Of a DNA stretch of 64,000 bases, positions 34,536-42,784 are shown in pieces; the stretch's first letter is position 1; each line of letters starts with the position of its first letter. The stretch lies in NCBI GenBank assembly GCA_029959865.1, contig JASCPE010000002.1, positions 434,001 through 498,000 on the forward strand, given 5' to 3'. The position numbers and the translations under genes are program-made. The notes beneath the pieces are model-generated. The model saw only the letters and a program-made list of their open reading frames with translations, was not told where the DNA came from and did no database searches. Source of the stretch: Microbacteriaceae bacterium PS02070 (GTDB taxonomy: Bacteria > Actinomycetota > Actinomycetes > Actinomycetales > Microbacteriaceae).

Positions 34536-35246
34536 ATGTCCAACGATCGTGTCGCGCTCGTCACCGGCGGCAACCGAGGGATCGGTCGTGCGATCGCGGA
34601 GCGCCTCCTGCGAGACGGGTACCGCGTCGCGGTCACGGCGCGCTCGGGTGAGGGCCCAGAGGGCACGCTGACCGTGCGGGCCGACGTGACGGATTCGGCA
34701 TCGCTGGATGCGGCCTTCACAGAGGTCGAGCAGGAGCTCGGACCCGTGACGATCGTCGTTGCGAACGCCGGAATCACGAAGGACACTCTCCTGCTGCGCA
34801 TGACAGAGGACGATTTCGACTCTGTCATCGCGACCAACCTCGGCGGCACCTTCCGAGTGGTGAAGCGCGCGACCAAGGGGCTCGTCCGTGCAAAGTGGGG
34901 GCGAGTGATCCTCATCTCGAGCGTTGTCGGGCTCTACGGCTCCGCCGGACAGATCAACTACTCCTCGTCCAAAGCCGCCCTCGTCGGCTTCGCGCGTTCG
35001 CTCACCCGTGAGCTGGGCGGACGCGGCGTCACGGCGAACGTCGTCGCTCCGGGTTTCATCGAAACGGACATGACGGCCGCGCTCCCCGAGGAGACACAGG
35101 CTCAGTACAAGAGTTCGATCCCCGCCGGAAGGTTTGCCACGACGGACGAGGTCGCGGGCGTTGTGTCGTGGCTCGCCTCAGACGACGCCGCCTACGTCTC
35201 TGGAGCGGTCATCCCGGTCGACGGTGGCCTCGGCATGGGGCACTGA
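34536..35246 (+). CDS. fabG: 3-oxoacyl-ACP reductase (FabG family)
   Basis: A 236-residue classical short-chain dehydrogenase. It has the cofactor motif TGGNRGIGRA (about residues 10-19), NAGIT (about 81-85), the catalytic Ser in ISSVVGLYG and the YSSSK catalytic Tyr/Lys box (about 141-145), followed by NVVAPGFIETDMTAAL. FabG reduces beta-ketoacyl-ACP with NADPH in fatty acid synthesis. The size and sequence, including LTRELGGRGVTANVVAPGF, match actinobacterial FabG/MabA-like enzymes. AAGGAGG lies just upstream of the chosen ATG. The gene is not beside other fab genes, so a different keto substrate is possible. Confidence 0.85.
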   Translation: MSNDRVALVTGGNRGIGRAIAERLLRDGYRVAVTARSGEGPEGTLTVRADVTDSASLDAAFTEVEQELGPVTIVVANAGITKDTLLLRMTEDDFDSVIATNLGGTFRVVKRATKGLVRAKWGRVILISSVVGLYGSAGQINYSSSKAALVGFARSLTRELGGRGVTANVVAPGFIETDMTAALPEETQAQYKSSIPAGRFATTDEVAGVVSWLASDDAAYVSGAVIPVDGGLGMGH

Positions 35247-35284
35247 CGACGACGCAAGCGCGGGCTGTGTGCCTCGTCTGGCCG

Positions 35285-35947
35285 TCACGGCAGAAGCGGG
35301 ATGACCTCTCGAAGATCCACTCGTCCGATCACGACGTCGGCCACCGCCCGCACGGCGGGCTTCGCGTTGAAGGCAACCCCGAGCCCCGCGCGCGCCATCA
35401 TCACGAGATCATTCGCACCGTCACCGATTGCGATGGTGCGTGTGAGCGGCACGCCGTGCTCATCGGCCCACTCCGCGAGCGTCTCTGCCTTCGCCTGGGC
35501 ATCCACGATTGCACCGTCGACGGTGCCCGCCAGCACCTGGTCGGCGAGCGTCAAGCGATTCGCACGCCAGAAATCGACGCCGAGCTGAGGGGCGACCTGG
35601 TCGAGGATCTCGTGGAAGCCGCCGGAGACGACCCCTACAGCCCCGCCCCGCGCGTGAACTGCCTCGATCAGCGCGTGCACACCGGGGGTCGGCTCGATGC
35701 GGGCTCGGACCCGTTCGAACGACGCCGTCGGAACGCCGGCGAGGGCAGCGACCCGCCCGCGCAGGCTTGCTGCGAAGTCCACCTCACCTCGCATCGCCGC
35801 CTCCGTGGCGGCGGCGACTTCGGCACCCCGACCCGCCTCATCGGCGAGGAGTTCGATGACCTCGTTGCGGATCAGGGTGGAGTCGGCGTCAAGGATCACG
35901 AGAAAACGCGCAGAAGACACCCCATGAGCGTAGCGGTGGCTTGCCAT
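35285..35947 (-). CDS. serB: Phosphoserine phosphatase (HAD superfamily)
   Basis: A 220-residue HAD phosphatase. Motif I is in DADSTLIRNEVIELLADEAG (DxDxT, catalytic aspartates), motif II in GVVSGGFHEIL, and motifs III/IV in DAQAKAETL and AIGDGANDLVMMARAG. These are the hallmarks of SerB, which makes L-serine from O-phosphoserine. There is no N-terminal ACT domain, so this is the short form. Start choice is uncertain: I use the ATG giving MASHRYAHGV; a GTG nine codons later (VSSARFLVIL) is equally plausible. It is convergent with fabG across 38 bp. Confidence 0.9.
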   Translation of the reverse strand: MASHRYAHGVSSARFLVILDADSTLIRNEVIELLADEAGRGAEVAAATEAAMRGEVDFAASLRGRVAALAGVPTASFERVRARIEPTPGVHALIEAVHARGGAVGVVSGGFHEILDQVAPQLGVDFWRANRLTLADQVLAGTVDGAIVDAQAKAETLAEWADEHGVPLTRTIAIGDGANDLVMMARAGLGVAFNAKPAVRAVADVVIGRVDLREVIPLLP

Positions 35948-35999
35948 CGCCGTGATCCCGTGATGGGCTGAAAAGATCCCCAATAGTCAGGAGACACGC

Positions 36000-36902
36000 A
36001 TGACTTCGCACGACGAAACCAACAACCGCGCCGAAAGCTTGGCTGGGCCGGAAGGCGGATTCCCGTCGCAGGAGCAGACTCCTCCCGGGCTCACCTCCCA
36101 CATGGAACCGCTGCCCGATCACGGGGAAGACACCTACGTCGGAAACGGTCGCCTCACGGGGCTGCGCGCGCTGATCACGGGTGGTGACTCCGGCATCGGT
36201 CGTGCCGTCGCCATTGCCTACGCACGTGAGGGTGCCGATGTCGCGCTGTCCTATCTGCCGGAGGAGCAGGAGGATGCGGAAGCCACCGCTGAGTGGGTTC
36301 ACAAAGCCGGCCAGAAGGCGGTCCTCATCCCCGGCGACTTGCAGACCGAGAAGGCGTGCGCCGAGCTCGCGGAGAAGGCTCTCGCCGAGCTGGGCGGGAT
36401 CGACATCCTGGTGAACAACGCAGGCTTCCAGATGGCGCGTACCGACGGCATCGAAGAACTGCGCGACGAGGATCTTGACCGCGTCATCAAGACGAACCTG
36501 TACGCAACGTTCTGGTTGACCCGGGCCGTCGTGCCGCACCTGACGAAGGGCGCGAGCATCATCACGACGACGTCGATCCAGGCGTACGAGCCGTCCACAA
36601 CGCTCCTCGATTACGCCGCGACCAAGGCCGCACTCAACAACTTCACGGTGAATCTCGCGGCCGAGCTGGGGCCGCGCGGGATTCGGGTGAACGCGGTGGC
36701 GCCCGGCCCGATTTGGACGCCCCTGCAGCCGGCGACCCAGGAAGGGGACCACCTCGTCTCCTTCGGTGGGGACACACCGCTCGGCCGCGCGGGTCAGCCG
36801 AGTGAAGTCGCGCCCGCGTTCGTCTTCCTCGCGTCGCCCGCCGACTCGAGCTACGTCTCGGCGACCGTCATCGGCGTCACCGGCGGCAAGCCCGTCTTCT
36901 AA
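36000..36902 (+). CDS. SDR-family oxidoreductase (YghA/YdaD-like)
   Basis: A 300-residue short-chain dehydrogenase with a 45-residue N-terminal extension before the Rossmann core, a layout shared with E. coli YghA and the Bacillus stress protein YdaD. It has ITGGDSGIGRAVAIAYAREG (about residues 59-78), NNAGFQMA (about 138-145), the catalytic segment TTTSIQAYEPSTTLLDYAATK with Tyr-x-x-x-Lys, and the C-terminal TVIGVTGGKPVF. The extension includes GLTSHMEPLPDHGEDTY, typical of this subgroup. Substrate unknown; relatives respond to general stress. A strong terminator follows the stop. Confidence 0.88.
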   Translation: MTSHDETNNRAESLAGPEGGFPSQEQTPPGLTSHMEPLPDHGEDTYVGNGRLTGLRALITGGDSGIGRAVAIAYAREGADVALSYLPEEQEDAEATAEWVHKAGQKAVLIPGDLQTEKACAELAEKALAELGGIDILVNNAGFQMARTDGIEELRDEDLDRVIKTNLYATFWLTRAVVPHLTKGASIITTTSIQAYEPSTTLLDYAATKAALNNFTVNLAAELGPRGIRVNAVAPGPIWTPLQPATQEGDHLVSFGGDTPLGRAGQPSEVAPAFVFLASPADSSYVSATVIGVTGGKPVF

Positions 36903-36915
36903 GCGCACCGAAACG

Positions 36916-36951
36916 ACTCGCCCCCGACCAGAGCTCCGGTCGGGGGCGAGT
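36916..36951. terminator. Bidirectional terminator between SDR gene and glgC
   Basis: Perfect 14-bp arms, ACTCGCCCCCGACC and GGTCGGGGGCGAGT, with an 8-base loop. It fills the 58-bp gap between two convergent genes and should stop transcription from both. Confidence 0.9.
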
Positions 36952-36960
36952 GTCGTTGGC

Positions 36961-38202
36961 TCAGGCGGTGACGTGGACGTCCTTGCCGACGACGGTGATG
37001 CCGCTTTCGGTGACGGTGAAGCCGCGTTCCCGGTCACGTTCGCGATCGACGCCGACCGTGGCGCCGGGTTCCAGGACGACATTCTTGTCGAGGATCGCGC
37101 GGTGCACACGCGCGCCGCTTCCCACCTGGACGTGATCGAAGAGCACAGAGTCGGTGATGGTCGAGCCGCCGCCGGACAGGGTCCACGGGCCCACGACGCT
37201 TCGTTCGAGATGCGTCCCCGACAGCACCGAGCCGAGCGAGACGATCGAGTCGATCGCGTTGCCCATTCGTCCGACACCATCGCGCACGAACTTCGCGGGG
37301 GGTGAGTTGACCGTCTGCGAGTGGATCGGCCAGTCCGTGTTGTACAGATTGAAGATGGGCAGCGTGGAGATGAGATCCATGTGCGCGTCGAAGAACGATT
37401 CGATCGTTCCCACATCTCGCCAGTAGTCGCGGTCACGATCGGTCGATCCGGGAACGTCGTTGCGCTTGAAGTCGTAGACGCCCGCTTCGCCACGTCCGAC
37501 GAAGTAGGGGACGATGTCGCCGCCCATGTCGTGGTTGGAGGCCGACAGTTCGCCGTCGGTCTTGACCGCCTCGATGAGTGCCTTGGCGTCGAAGATGTAG
37601 TTACCCATCGATGCGAGCACCTCATGCGGAGCATCCGGGAGGCCGGTCGGATCCTGGGGCTTTTCGAGGAACTCGTTAATGGTGACGCCATCGGAGTTCA
37701 GATCGATGACACCGAACTGGTTCGCCAGGCCGATCGGCTGGCGAATGCCCGCGACGCTCGCGGGGGCCCCGGATTCGATGTGGGCATCGAGCATCTGCCG
37801 GAAGTCCATGCGGTAGACGTGGTCGGCACCGATCACGACGACGATGTCGGGCTTCTCGTCGTTGATGAGGTTCAGCGACTGCAAGATCGCGTCAGCCGAA
37901 CCGGAGAACCACCGCTTGCCGAGCCGCTGCTGTGCAGGCACGGAGGCGACGTACGAGTTCAGGAGCGCCGACATGCGCCACGTTTGAGAGATGTGGCGGT
38001 CAAGGCTGTGCGACTTGTACTGAGTGAGCACGACGACCTGGCGCAATCCCGAATTGATGAGGTTCGAGATTGCGAAGTCGATGAGTCGATACTGGCCCCC
38101 GAACGGCACAGCGGGCTTAGCCCTGTCCGTCGTCAGGGGCATGAGTCGCTTCCCCTCGCCGCCGGCGAGGATGATTCCGAAGACCTTCGGCGCTGCAGGC
38201 AT
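36961..38202 (-). CDS. glgC: Glucose-1-phosphate adenylyltransferase
   Basis: A 413-residue ADP-glucose pyrophosphorylase. It has the nucleotide-binding start [24 protein letters not shown] (read as two parts), [15 protein letters not shown], the [11 protein letters not shown] loop and [15 protein letters not shown]-terminal left-handed beta-helix ([29 protein letters not shown]) follows. It makes ADP-glucose from ATP and glucose-1-phosphate for glycogen or maltosyl-phosphate synthesis. The start codons of glgC and the divergent glgA are only 46 bp apart, so the promoters must overlap and are likely co-regulated. Confidence 0.95.
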   Translation of the reverse strand: MPAAPKVFGIILAGGEGKRLMPLTTDRAKPAVPFGGQYRLIDFAISNLINSGLRQVVVLTQYKSHSLDRHISQTWRMSALLNSYVASVPAQQRLGKRWFSGSADAILQSLNLINDEKPDIVVVIGADHVYRMDFRQMLDAHIESGAPASVAGIRQPIGLANQFGVIDLNSDGVTINEFLEKPQDPTGLPDAPHEVLASMGNYIFDAKALIEAVKTDGELSASNHDMGGDIVPYFVGRGEAGVYDFKRNDVPGSTDRDRDYWRDVGTIESFFDAHMDLISTLPIFNLYNTDWPIHSQTVNSPPAKFVRDGVGRMGNAIDSIVSLGSVLSGTHLERSVVGPWTLSGGGSTITDSVLFDHVQVGSGARVHRAILDKNVVLEPGATVGVDRERDRERGFTVTESGITVVGKDVHVTA

Positions 38203-38248
38203 GTCTCCACACTATGCCCCGTCATGCCCCTGTACTACCGTCGAATGC

Positions 38249-39454
38249 ATGCGGGTCGACATCGTGACGAAAGAATATCCTCCGGAGATCTATGGCGGAG
38301 CGGGAGTGCACGCGACAGAGCTGGTCAAGGCGCTCCGGGAACGAGACGGGGAGCCGGTCGACGTGCGTGTACATGCCTTTGGCGCTCCGCGCGAGGAAAA
38401 GGACACTCAGTCATATGCCGTGCCGGTGGGACTGGCGGATGCGAACGGCGCGGTGCAGACCCTCGGTGTCGATCTGGAGATCGTCGGCGACGTCGCGGGG
38501 GCCGACGTCGTCCACAGTCACACCTGGTACGCGAACTTCGCCGGCTTCTTCGCGTCGCTTCTCCACGGCATCCCGCATATCGTGACCGCGCACTCCCTCG
38601 AGCCGTTGCGCCCGTGGAAGGCGGAGCAGCTTGGCGGTGGATACGCGATCTCCAGTTATGTCGAGAAGACGGCCTACGAGCAGGCCGCCGCGGTCGTTGC
38701 GGTCAGCGACGGAATGCGACGCGACATCCTGCGGTCTTACCCTGACCTGGATCCCGAGAAGGTCAGGGTCATCTACAACGGCATCGACCTGGAGCAGTGG
38801 CACGCGGTGGAGGATGCCGAGGTCCTTCAGCAGTGGGGGATCGACCCCGCCCGCCCTTCGGTCGTCTTCGTCGGCCGCATCACACGTCAGAAGGGCTTGC
38901 CCTACCTCTTGCGCGCTGCAGCAGAACTGCCGCCCGAGGTGCAGCTCGTCCTCATCGCCGGAGCGCCGGACACCCCGCAGATCCTGGACGAGGTCGAGGG
39001 GCTCGTGAAAGGCCTGCAGGAGACCCGCGACGGCGTGGTCTGGATCGGCGAGCACCTCGACCGGCACGACATGTGCGCGATCCTCTCGGTGGCAACGACT
39101 TTCGTATGCCCCTCGGTGTATGAACCTCTGGGCATCGTGAACCTGGAGGCCATGGCCTGCGGTGCGGCGGTCGTGGGAACGGCCACGGGGGGCATCCCCG
39201 AGGTGGTCGTCGACGGTGTCACCGGACGTCTCGTCCCGATCGAGCAGGTGCAGGATGGCACCGGCACACCGGTTGATCCGGACCGCTTCGTCGCAGACCT
39301 CGCCGCAACACTCATCGAGGTCGTCTCTGATCCCGAGAAGGCACGCGAGTACGGCAGGGCCGGTCTCCAACGTGCCGCCGATGACTTCAGCTGGAGCGCG
39401 ATCGCCGACGCCACGGCGGCGCTGTACGCCGAGGTGGGAGGCGCCAGCCGATAG
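38249..39454 (+). CDS. glgA: Glycogen synthase (actinobacterial type)
   Basis: A 401-residue GT4-type glycosyltransferase of the Corynebacterium/Mycobacterium GlgA class, using ADP- (or UDP-) glucose. It opens MRVDIVTKEYPPEIYGGAGV with the sugar-binding glycine loop. It continues with HSHTWYANFAGF, VVAVSDGMRRDIL, the GT-B hinge VVFVGRITRQKGLPYLL and the nucleotide-sugar site CPSVYEPLGIVNLEAMACG (E-x7-E). I chose the ATG at 38249; longer in-frame starts would run back into glgC. In mycobacteria the orthologue (GlgM) makes maltose-1-phosphate from ADP-glucose, and that activity is equally possible here. Confidence 0.93.
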   Translation: MRVDIVTKEYPPEIYGGAGVHATELVKALRERDGEPVDVRVHAFGAPREEKDTQSYAVPVGLADANGAVQTLGVDLEIVGDVAGADVVHSHTWYANFAGFFASLLHGIPHIVTAHSLEPLRPWKAEQLGGGYAISSYVEKTAYEQAAAVVAVSDGMRRDILRSYPDLDPEKVRVIYNGIDLEQWHAVEDAEVLQQWGIDPARPSVVFVGRITRQKGLPYLLRAAAELPPEVQLVLIAGAPDTPQILDEVEGLVKGLQETRDGVVWIGEHLDRHDMCAILSVATTFVCPSVYEPLGIVNLEAMACGAAVVGTATGGIPEVVVDGVTGRLVPIEQVQDGTGTPVDPDRFVADLAATLIEVVSDPEKAREYGRAGLQRAADDFSWSAIADATAALYAEVGGASR

Positions 39455-39463
39455 GCTGGGAGC

Positions 39464-40255
39464 ATGGCCCAGGTCCTCGATTTCGCAGACGTCGTCGTTC
39501 GCCGCAACGCCAGAAACATCGTCGACCACGTGGACTGGTCGGTCGACGACGGGGAGCGCTGGGTCATCCTCGGCGCGAACGGCGCGGGGAAGACCACCAT
39601 CCTCCAGCTCGCTGCCACGCTCCAGCACCCGACCTCCGGAACGGTGACGATCCTCGACGAGCCGCTGGGACGCACGGACGTGTTCGAACTGCGTCCGCGC
39701 ATCGGGTTCGCCTCTTCGGCGATGGCACGGCGCGTCCCGCCGGAGGAGAGCGTGCTGGATGTCGTCCTCACCGCGGCCTTCGCCGTGACCGGACGGTGGA
39801 ACGAGGAGTACGACGAGATCGACGAGCGGCGCGCGCGTCGCGTCCTCTCTGCGTGGCGCCTCGGTGATCTGGCGGAGCGGTCCTTCGGCACGCTCTCCGA
39901 CGGCGAGCAGAAGCGTGTCCAGATCGCACGAGCGGTCATGACCGACCCGGAGCTCCTGCTCCTGGACGAGCCGACCGCGAGCCTCGACCTCGGGGCGCGC
40001 GAAGAGCTGCTCGTTCTCCTGAGCAACTATGCACAGGAGCCATCGACGCCCGCGATGGTGATGGTCACCCACCACGTCGAGGAGATTCCGGTCGGTTTTA
40101 CGCACGTGCTTCTTCTGCGCGCGGGCGCGGTTGTCGCGCAGGGTCCGATCGCAGACACGCTCACCAGCGAGAACCTCTCCGAAGCCTTTGGGCTGTCCAT
40201 CGAACTGGCGCAGCAGGACGGGCGCTACACCGCCCGTGCGACCGGGTTGGGCTGA
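39464..40255 (+). CDS. Orphan ABC transporter ATP-binding protein
   Basis: A 263-residue ABC ATPase with Walker A GANGAGKTT (about residues 38-46), signature TLSDGEQKRVQIARAVM, Walker B LLLLDEPTASLDLGA and switch histidine in VTHHVEEIP. The signature has Asp in place of the first Gly of SGG (LSDGE), a variant seen in ModF/YlmA-like ATPases. There is no permease gene beside it, so it either acts with a membrane partner elsewhere or has a non-transport role. It follows glgA by 9 bp and may be co-transcribed with it. Confidence 0.85.
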   Translation: MAQVLDFADVVVRRNARNIVDHVDWSVDDGERWVILGANGAGKTTILQLAATLQHPTSGTVTILDEPLGRTDVFELRPRIGFASSAMARRVPPEESVLDVVLTAAFAVTGRWNEEYDEIDERRARRVLSAWRLGDLAERSFGTLSDGEQKRVQIARAVMTDPELLLLDEPTASLDLGAREELLVLLSNYAQEPSTPAMVMVTHHVEEIPVGFTHVLLLRAGAVVAQGPIADTLTSENLSEAFGLSIELAQQDGRYTARATGLG

Positions 40256-40280
40256 GCCGCCCAGCGGTGATAGAATTGGC

Positions 40281-40348
40281 GTTTGGTGCGTCCGCACCAC
40301 AGACTTTCCCGTCCCGACCGCAGATCGGGAACCACCGATGAGGATGAC
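40281..40348 (+). promoter_or_regulatory. Structured leader of the L31 gene (candidate ribosomal-protein leader)
   Basis: Downstream of a -10-like TAGAAT (40271-40276) the untranslated leader contains two hairpins. The first is TGGTGCG/CGCACCA (40284-40290 and 40293-40299) with a 2-base gap; the second is TTCCCG/CGGGAA (40306-40311 and 40326-40331). Ribosomal-protein L31 leaders that bind L31 are known in several bacterial groups including Actinobacteria. I infer this could be one, but I cannot match it to a covariance model. No Zur-like box is evident. Confidence 0.5.
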
Positions 40349-40603
40349 ATGAAGACTGACATTCACCCCGACTACCAGGCCGTCGTATTCCGCGACCTGG
40401 GCTCCGGCGAGACGTTCCTGACCCGTTCGACGGTCACCAGCGAGAAGACGATTGAGATCGACGGCGTCGAGTACCCCGTCATCGACGTGGAAATCTCTTC
40501 CGCTTCGCACCCGTTCTACACGGGCAAGCAGCGCATCATGGACTCGGCCGGTCGCGTCGAGAAGTTCAACCAGCGCTTCAAGAACTTCGGCGGCAAGAAG
40601 TAA
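40349..40603 (+). CDS. rpmE2: Ribosomal protein L31 type B (zinc-independent)
   Basis: An 84-residue L31 of the large ribosomal subunit. It begins [20 protein letters not shown] and ends [19 protein letters not shown]. There is no CxxC zinc motif, so it is the type B (C-minus) form, often made under zinc limitation. Within this window it is the only L31. It is monocistronic, with a structured leader and a strong terminator. Confidence 0.96.
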   Translation: MKTDIHPDYQAVVFRDLGSGETFLTRSTVTSEKTIEIDGVEYPVIDVEISSASHPFYTGKQRIMDSAGRVEKFNQRFKNFGGKK

Positions 40604-40617
40604 GTCGCTCCCTCGGA

Positions 40618-40645
40618 AGCCCCGCTTCGGCGGGGCTTTCGTCTT
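40618..40645 (+). terminator. Rho-independent terminator of rpmE2
   Basis: Perfect 8-bp arms AGCCCCGC and GCGGGGCT around a TTCG tetraloop, followed by TTTCGTCTT. It starts 14 bp after the rpmE2 stop codon. One of the clearest intrinsic terminators in the window. Confidence 0.93.
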
Positions 40646-40715
40646 CCCTGGTCGGTGCGTTGCGACGCTCCCGTAGCGGCCGTCGATCCGCGGGCCGGCT
40701 CGTAGACTCGGTCGC

Positions 40716-41615
40716 GTGACCGTTTCCTCCCCGTACGCCGATCGGCTGAACGAGGTCCCCGTGCGCCGCGAGCAGATCGAGGTCGCCGGCAGTACGACGA
40801 CCTATTGGGTCTACGGTCCCGACGATGCGTCGACGGAACTCGTGGTCGTCCACGGCTTCCGTGGCGACCACCACGGCTTGGAGCCCGTGATCGCGCATCT
40901 TCCGGGTGTGCGGGTGATCTCGCCCGACCTTCCCGGCTTCGGCGAGACGCCGCCTCTCCCGGGCACGCGTCACACCCTGCAGGCGTACGCGGCGTGGCTT
41001 GGAGAGTTCGCGGGCGCGGTGGCGGCCGGTGCCGATATCCTCGGCCACTCTTTCGGTTCGATCGTGGTGTCCGCTGCGCTTGCGCAGGGTCTCGATGCGC
41101 CACGTGTGATTCTCGTGAACCCCATCGGCGCTCCCGCCCTGAGCGGTCCGCGCGGCGTCCTCACGCGCCTCGCGGTGTTCTACTACTGGGCAGGCGCGGC
41201 GTTGCCGCGCGCGGTGGGGGAGCGGCTTCTGCGGCTGAAGCCGATCGTCCGCGTCATGAGCATCACGATGGCCAAGACGAAGGACCGAGCTCTGCGGGCG
41301 TTCATCCACGACCAGCACGATCGATACTTCTCGAACTTCTCGGACCGCGAGGTTCTGCACGACGCTTTCGTCGCGTCTGTCTCCCACGATGTCAGCGAGT
41401 TCGCCGACACCATCGAGCAACCGGTGCTGCTTGTGGCCGCCGAGACAGATGACATCACACCGATCGAGGCGCAGCGGGTCCTGAAGAAGCGATTCCGCGA
41501 CGCTCGGCTCGTGGAGATCGCCGACGTCGGGCACCTGATTCACTACGAGACTCCGGCCGCGGCGGCAGCGGCGATCACGGAGTTCCTCGAAGCGGCAAAC
41601 GGTGGGCCGCGCTAG
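40716..41615 (+). CDS. Alpha/beta hydrolase
   Basis: A 299-residue alpha/beta-hydrolase fold protein. The oxyanion-hole region is VVVHGFRGDHHG (about residues 43-54), the nucleophile elbow GHSFGS has its serine near residue 112, the acid is probably in LLVAAETDDITP, and the catalytic histidine in ADVGHLIHYE (about 271-280). The insert between core strands (LTRLAVFYYWAGAALPRAVGERLL) forms a helical cap. Substrate unknown. The GTG start follows 112 bp after rpmE2. The gene is convergent with, and almost touches, the Lrp regulator. Confidence 0.85.
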   Translation: MTVSSPYADRLNEVPVRREQIEVAGSTTTYWVYGPDDASTELVVVHGFRGDHHGLEPVIAHLPGVRVISPDLPGFGETPPLPGTRHTLQAYAAWLGEFAGAVAAGADILGHSFGSIVVSAALAQGLDAPRVILVNPIGAPALSGPRGVLTRLAVFYYWAGAALPRAVGERLLRLKPIVRVMSITMAKTKDRALRAFIHDQHDRYFSNFSDREVLHDAFVASVSHDVSEFADTIEQPVLLVAAETDDITPIEAQRVLKKRFRDARLVEIADVGHLIHYETPAAAAAAITEFLEAANGGPR

Positions 41616-41618
41616 GAG

Positions 41619-42092
41619 CTAGTCGCCGTTGCGTGCGCGGTCGAGCAGGGGACCGATGCGATAGCCGATGACCTCGCCCATGATGAGGGAGGTCTCGGCA
41701 CGTTCGACGCCTTCGATCGAGAGGATGCTGGCGTCGATGTCGAAGAGGTGCTCGGTGTCGCGTGCGGCGACACGGACCATGAGGTCGACCTGGCCGCTGA
41801 CGCCGTGTGCCTGCACAACCTCGGGGAGTTCGGCGAGTTGCGCCGTGATCCTGGGCAGGTCTGCCTGACGCACGGTGACGGCGATCAGCGCTTCGATGGG
41901 GAAGCCGAGCGCCTCGGGCGCGATGGCACGCTCATAAGACAGGAAGACGCCCGCCTTCTCCAGCTTGGCCATGCGCGCCTGCACGGTGTTCCGGGAGAGC
42001 TTGAGTCGCTCCGCCAGCGCGACGACTGTCGCGCGAGGGTCCGATGCCAAGGCGCCGAGAAGCTCAAGATCCACATTGTCGAGGCGGGTCAT
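41619..42092 (-). CDS. Lrp/AsnC-family transcriptional regulator
   Basis: A 157-residue regulator. The N-terminal winged HTH is LELLGALASDPRATVVALAERLKLSRNTVQARMAKLEKAGV (read in pieces, residues about 7-47). It is followed by a ligand-binding RAM/AsnC domain with AHGVSGQVDLMVRVAARDTEHLF, including the Gly-x-Asp turn. Lrp-type proteins form octamers that sense amino acids. I start at MTRLDNVDLE; an in-frame GTG/ATG further up adds a basic tail lacking support. Its own target is not evident: neighbours are a hydrolase and a phosphatase. Confidence 0.92.
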   Translation of the reverse strand: MTRLDNVDLELLGALASDPRATVVALAERLKLSRNTVQARMAKLEKAGVFLSYERAIAPEALGFPIEALIAVTVRQADLPRITAQLAELPEVVQAHGVSGQVDLMVRVAARDTEHLFDIDASILSIEGVERAETSLIMGEVIGYRIGPLLDRARNGD

Positions 42093-42178
42093 ATCGCGAA
42101 CGCTAGCACAGCGGACGGGCGCACTTCTGCGCAAGATGCTCAGTCGTTATCGTTCGGCTTGAGCGAGGTGCGCGATGG

Positions 42179-42775
42179 CTACGTGCGGATGTGATCGTAC
42201 TCGACGAGGCCCACGGCACCGTCATCGAGGATGAAGGTATTGATCGCAACGTTGGGGAGGCGTTCGCCCTCGAGAGGGTAGACATCGTCGCTTGCGGCTC
42301 GAATCAGCTCACGGATAAGGCCGCCGTGAGCAACGATGACGACCTGCGCGTCATCGCCCAGGGACGCGCGGGCATCCTCGACGGTTCGGGCGAGGTCCGT
42401 GAGCGCCCGGGCACGCACAGCGTCCCACGGCTCGGCGATCGAGCCGTCAGCGCCCAGCGGGCCGTAGGTGGCGTAGTACTCGGCGATATCCATGCCCTCC
42501 GCGTCACCGTAAGAGCGTTCCCGCAGGCCCTCATAGGTGTGGACCTCCTGCGCTCCCAATCCCGCGGCGATGATCTGGGCGGTCTCCTGGGCGCGCGAAA
42601 GGTCGCTCGCGGCAACGTACACGGGAGTGGGGGCGAGCAGAGCCTGGAGCCGTTGTGCGGCGCCTCGTGCCTGCTCACGGCCCGTGTCGTTGAGCGGGAT
42701 GTCCGTCGCCCCTTGAATGCGGCGCCCGCGGTTCCACTCGGTCTCACCGTGCCGGACGACGTAGATCGTGGTCAT
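42179..42775 (-). CDS. Histidine phosphatase (phosphoglycerate-mutase-like)
   Basis: A 198-residue cofactor-independent-style histidine phosphatase of the PhoE/CobC branch. It has the catalytic RHGETEWNRG (His9), ASDLSRAQETAQII, the acid/arginine region LRERSYGDAEGM, and the second histidine in VIVAHGGLIREL. Small members of this family dephosphorylate various sugar or nucleotide phosphates. It is followed on the same strand by a short gap and the Lrp gene, and preceded by the sirtuin gene by 9 bp, so sirtuin and phosphatase probably share a transcript. Confidence 0.88.
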   Translation of the reverse strand: MTTIYVVRHGETEWNRGRRIQGATDIPLNDTGREQARGAAQRLQALLAPTPVYVAASDLSRAQETAQIIAAGLGAQEVHTYEGLRERSYGDAEGMDIAEYYATYGPLGADGSIAEPWDAVRARALTDLARTVEDARASLGDDAQVVIVAHGGLIRELIRAASDDVYPLEGERLPNVAINTFILDDGAVGLVEYDHIRT

Positions 42776-42784
42776 CCCTCGAGC

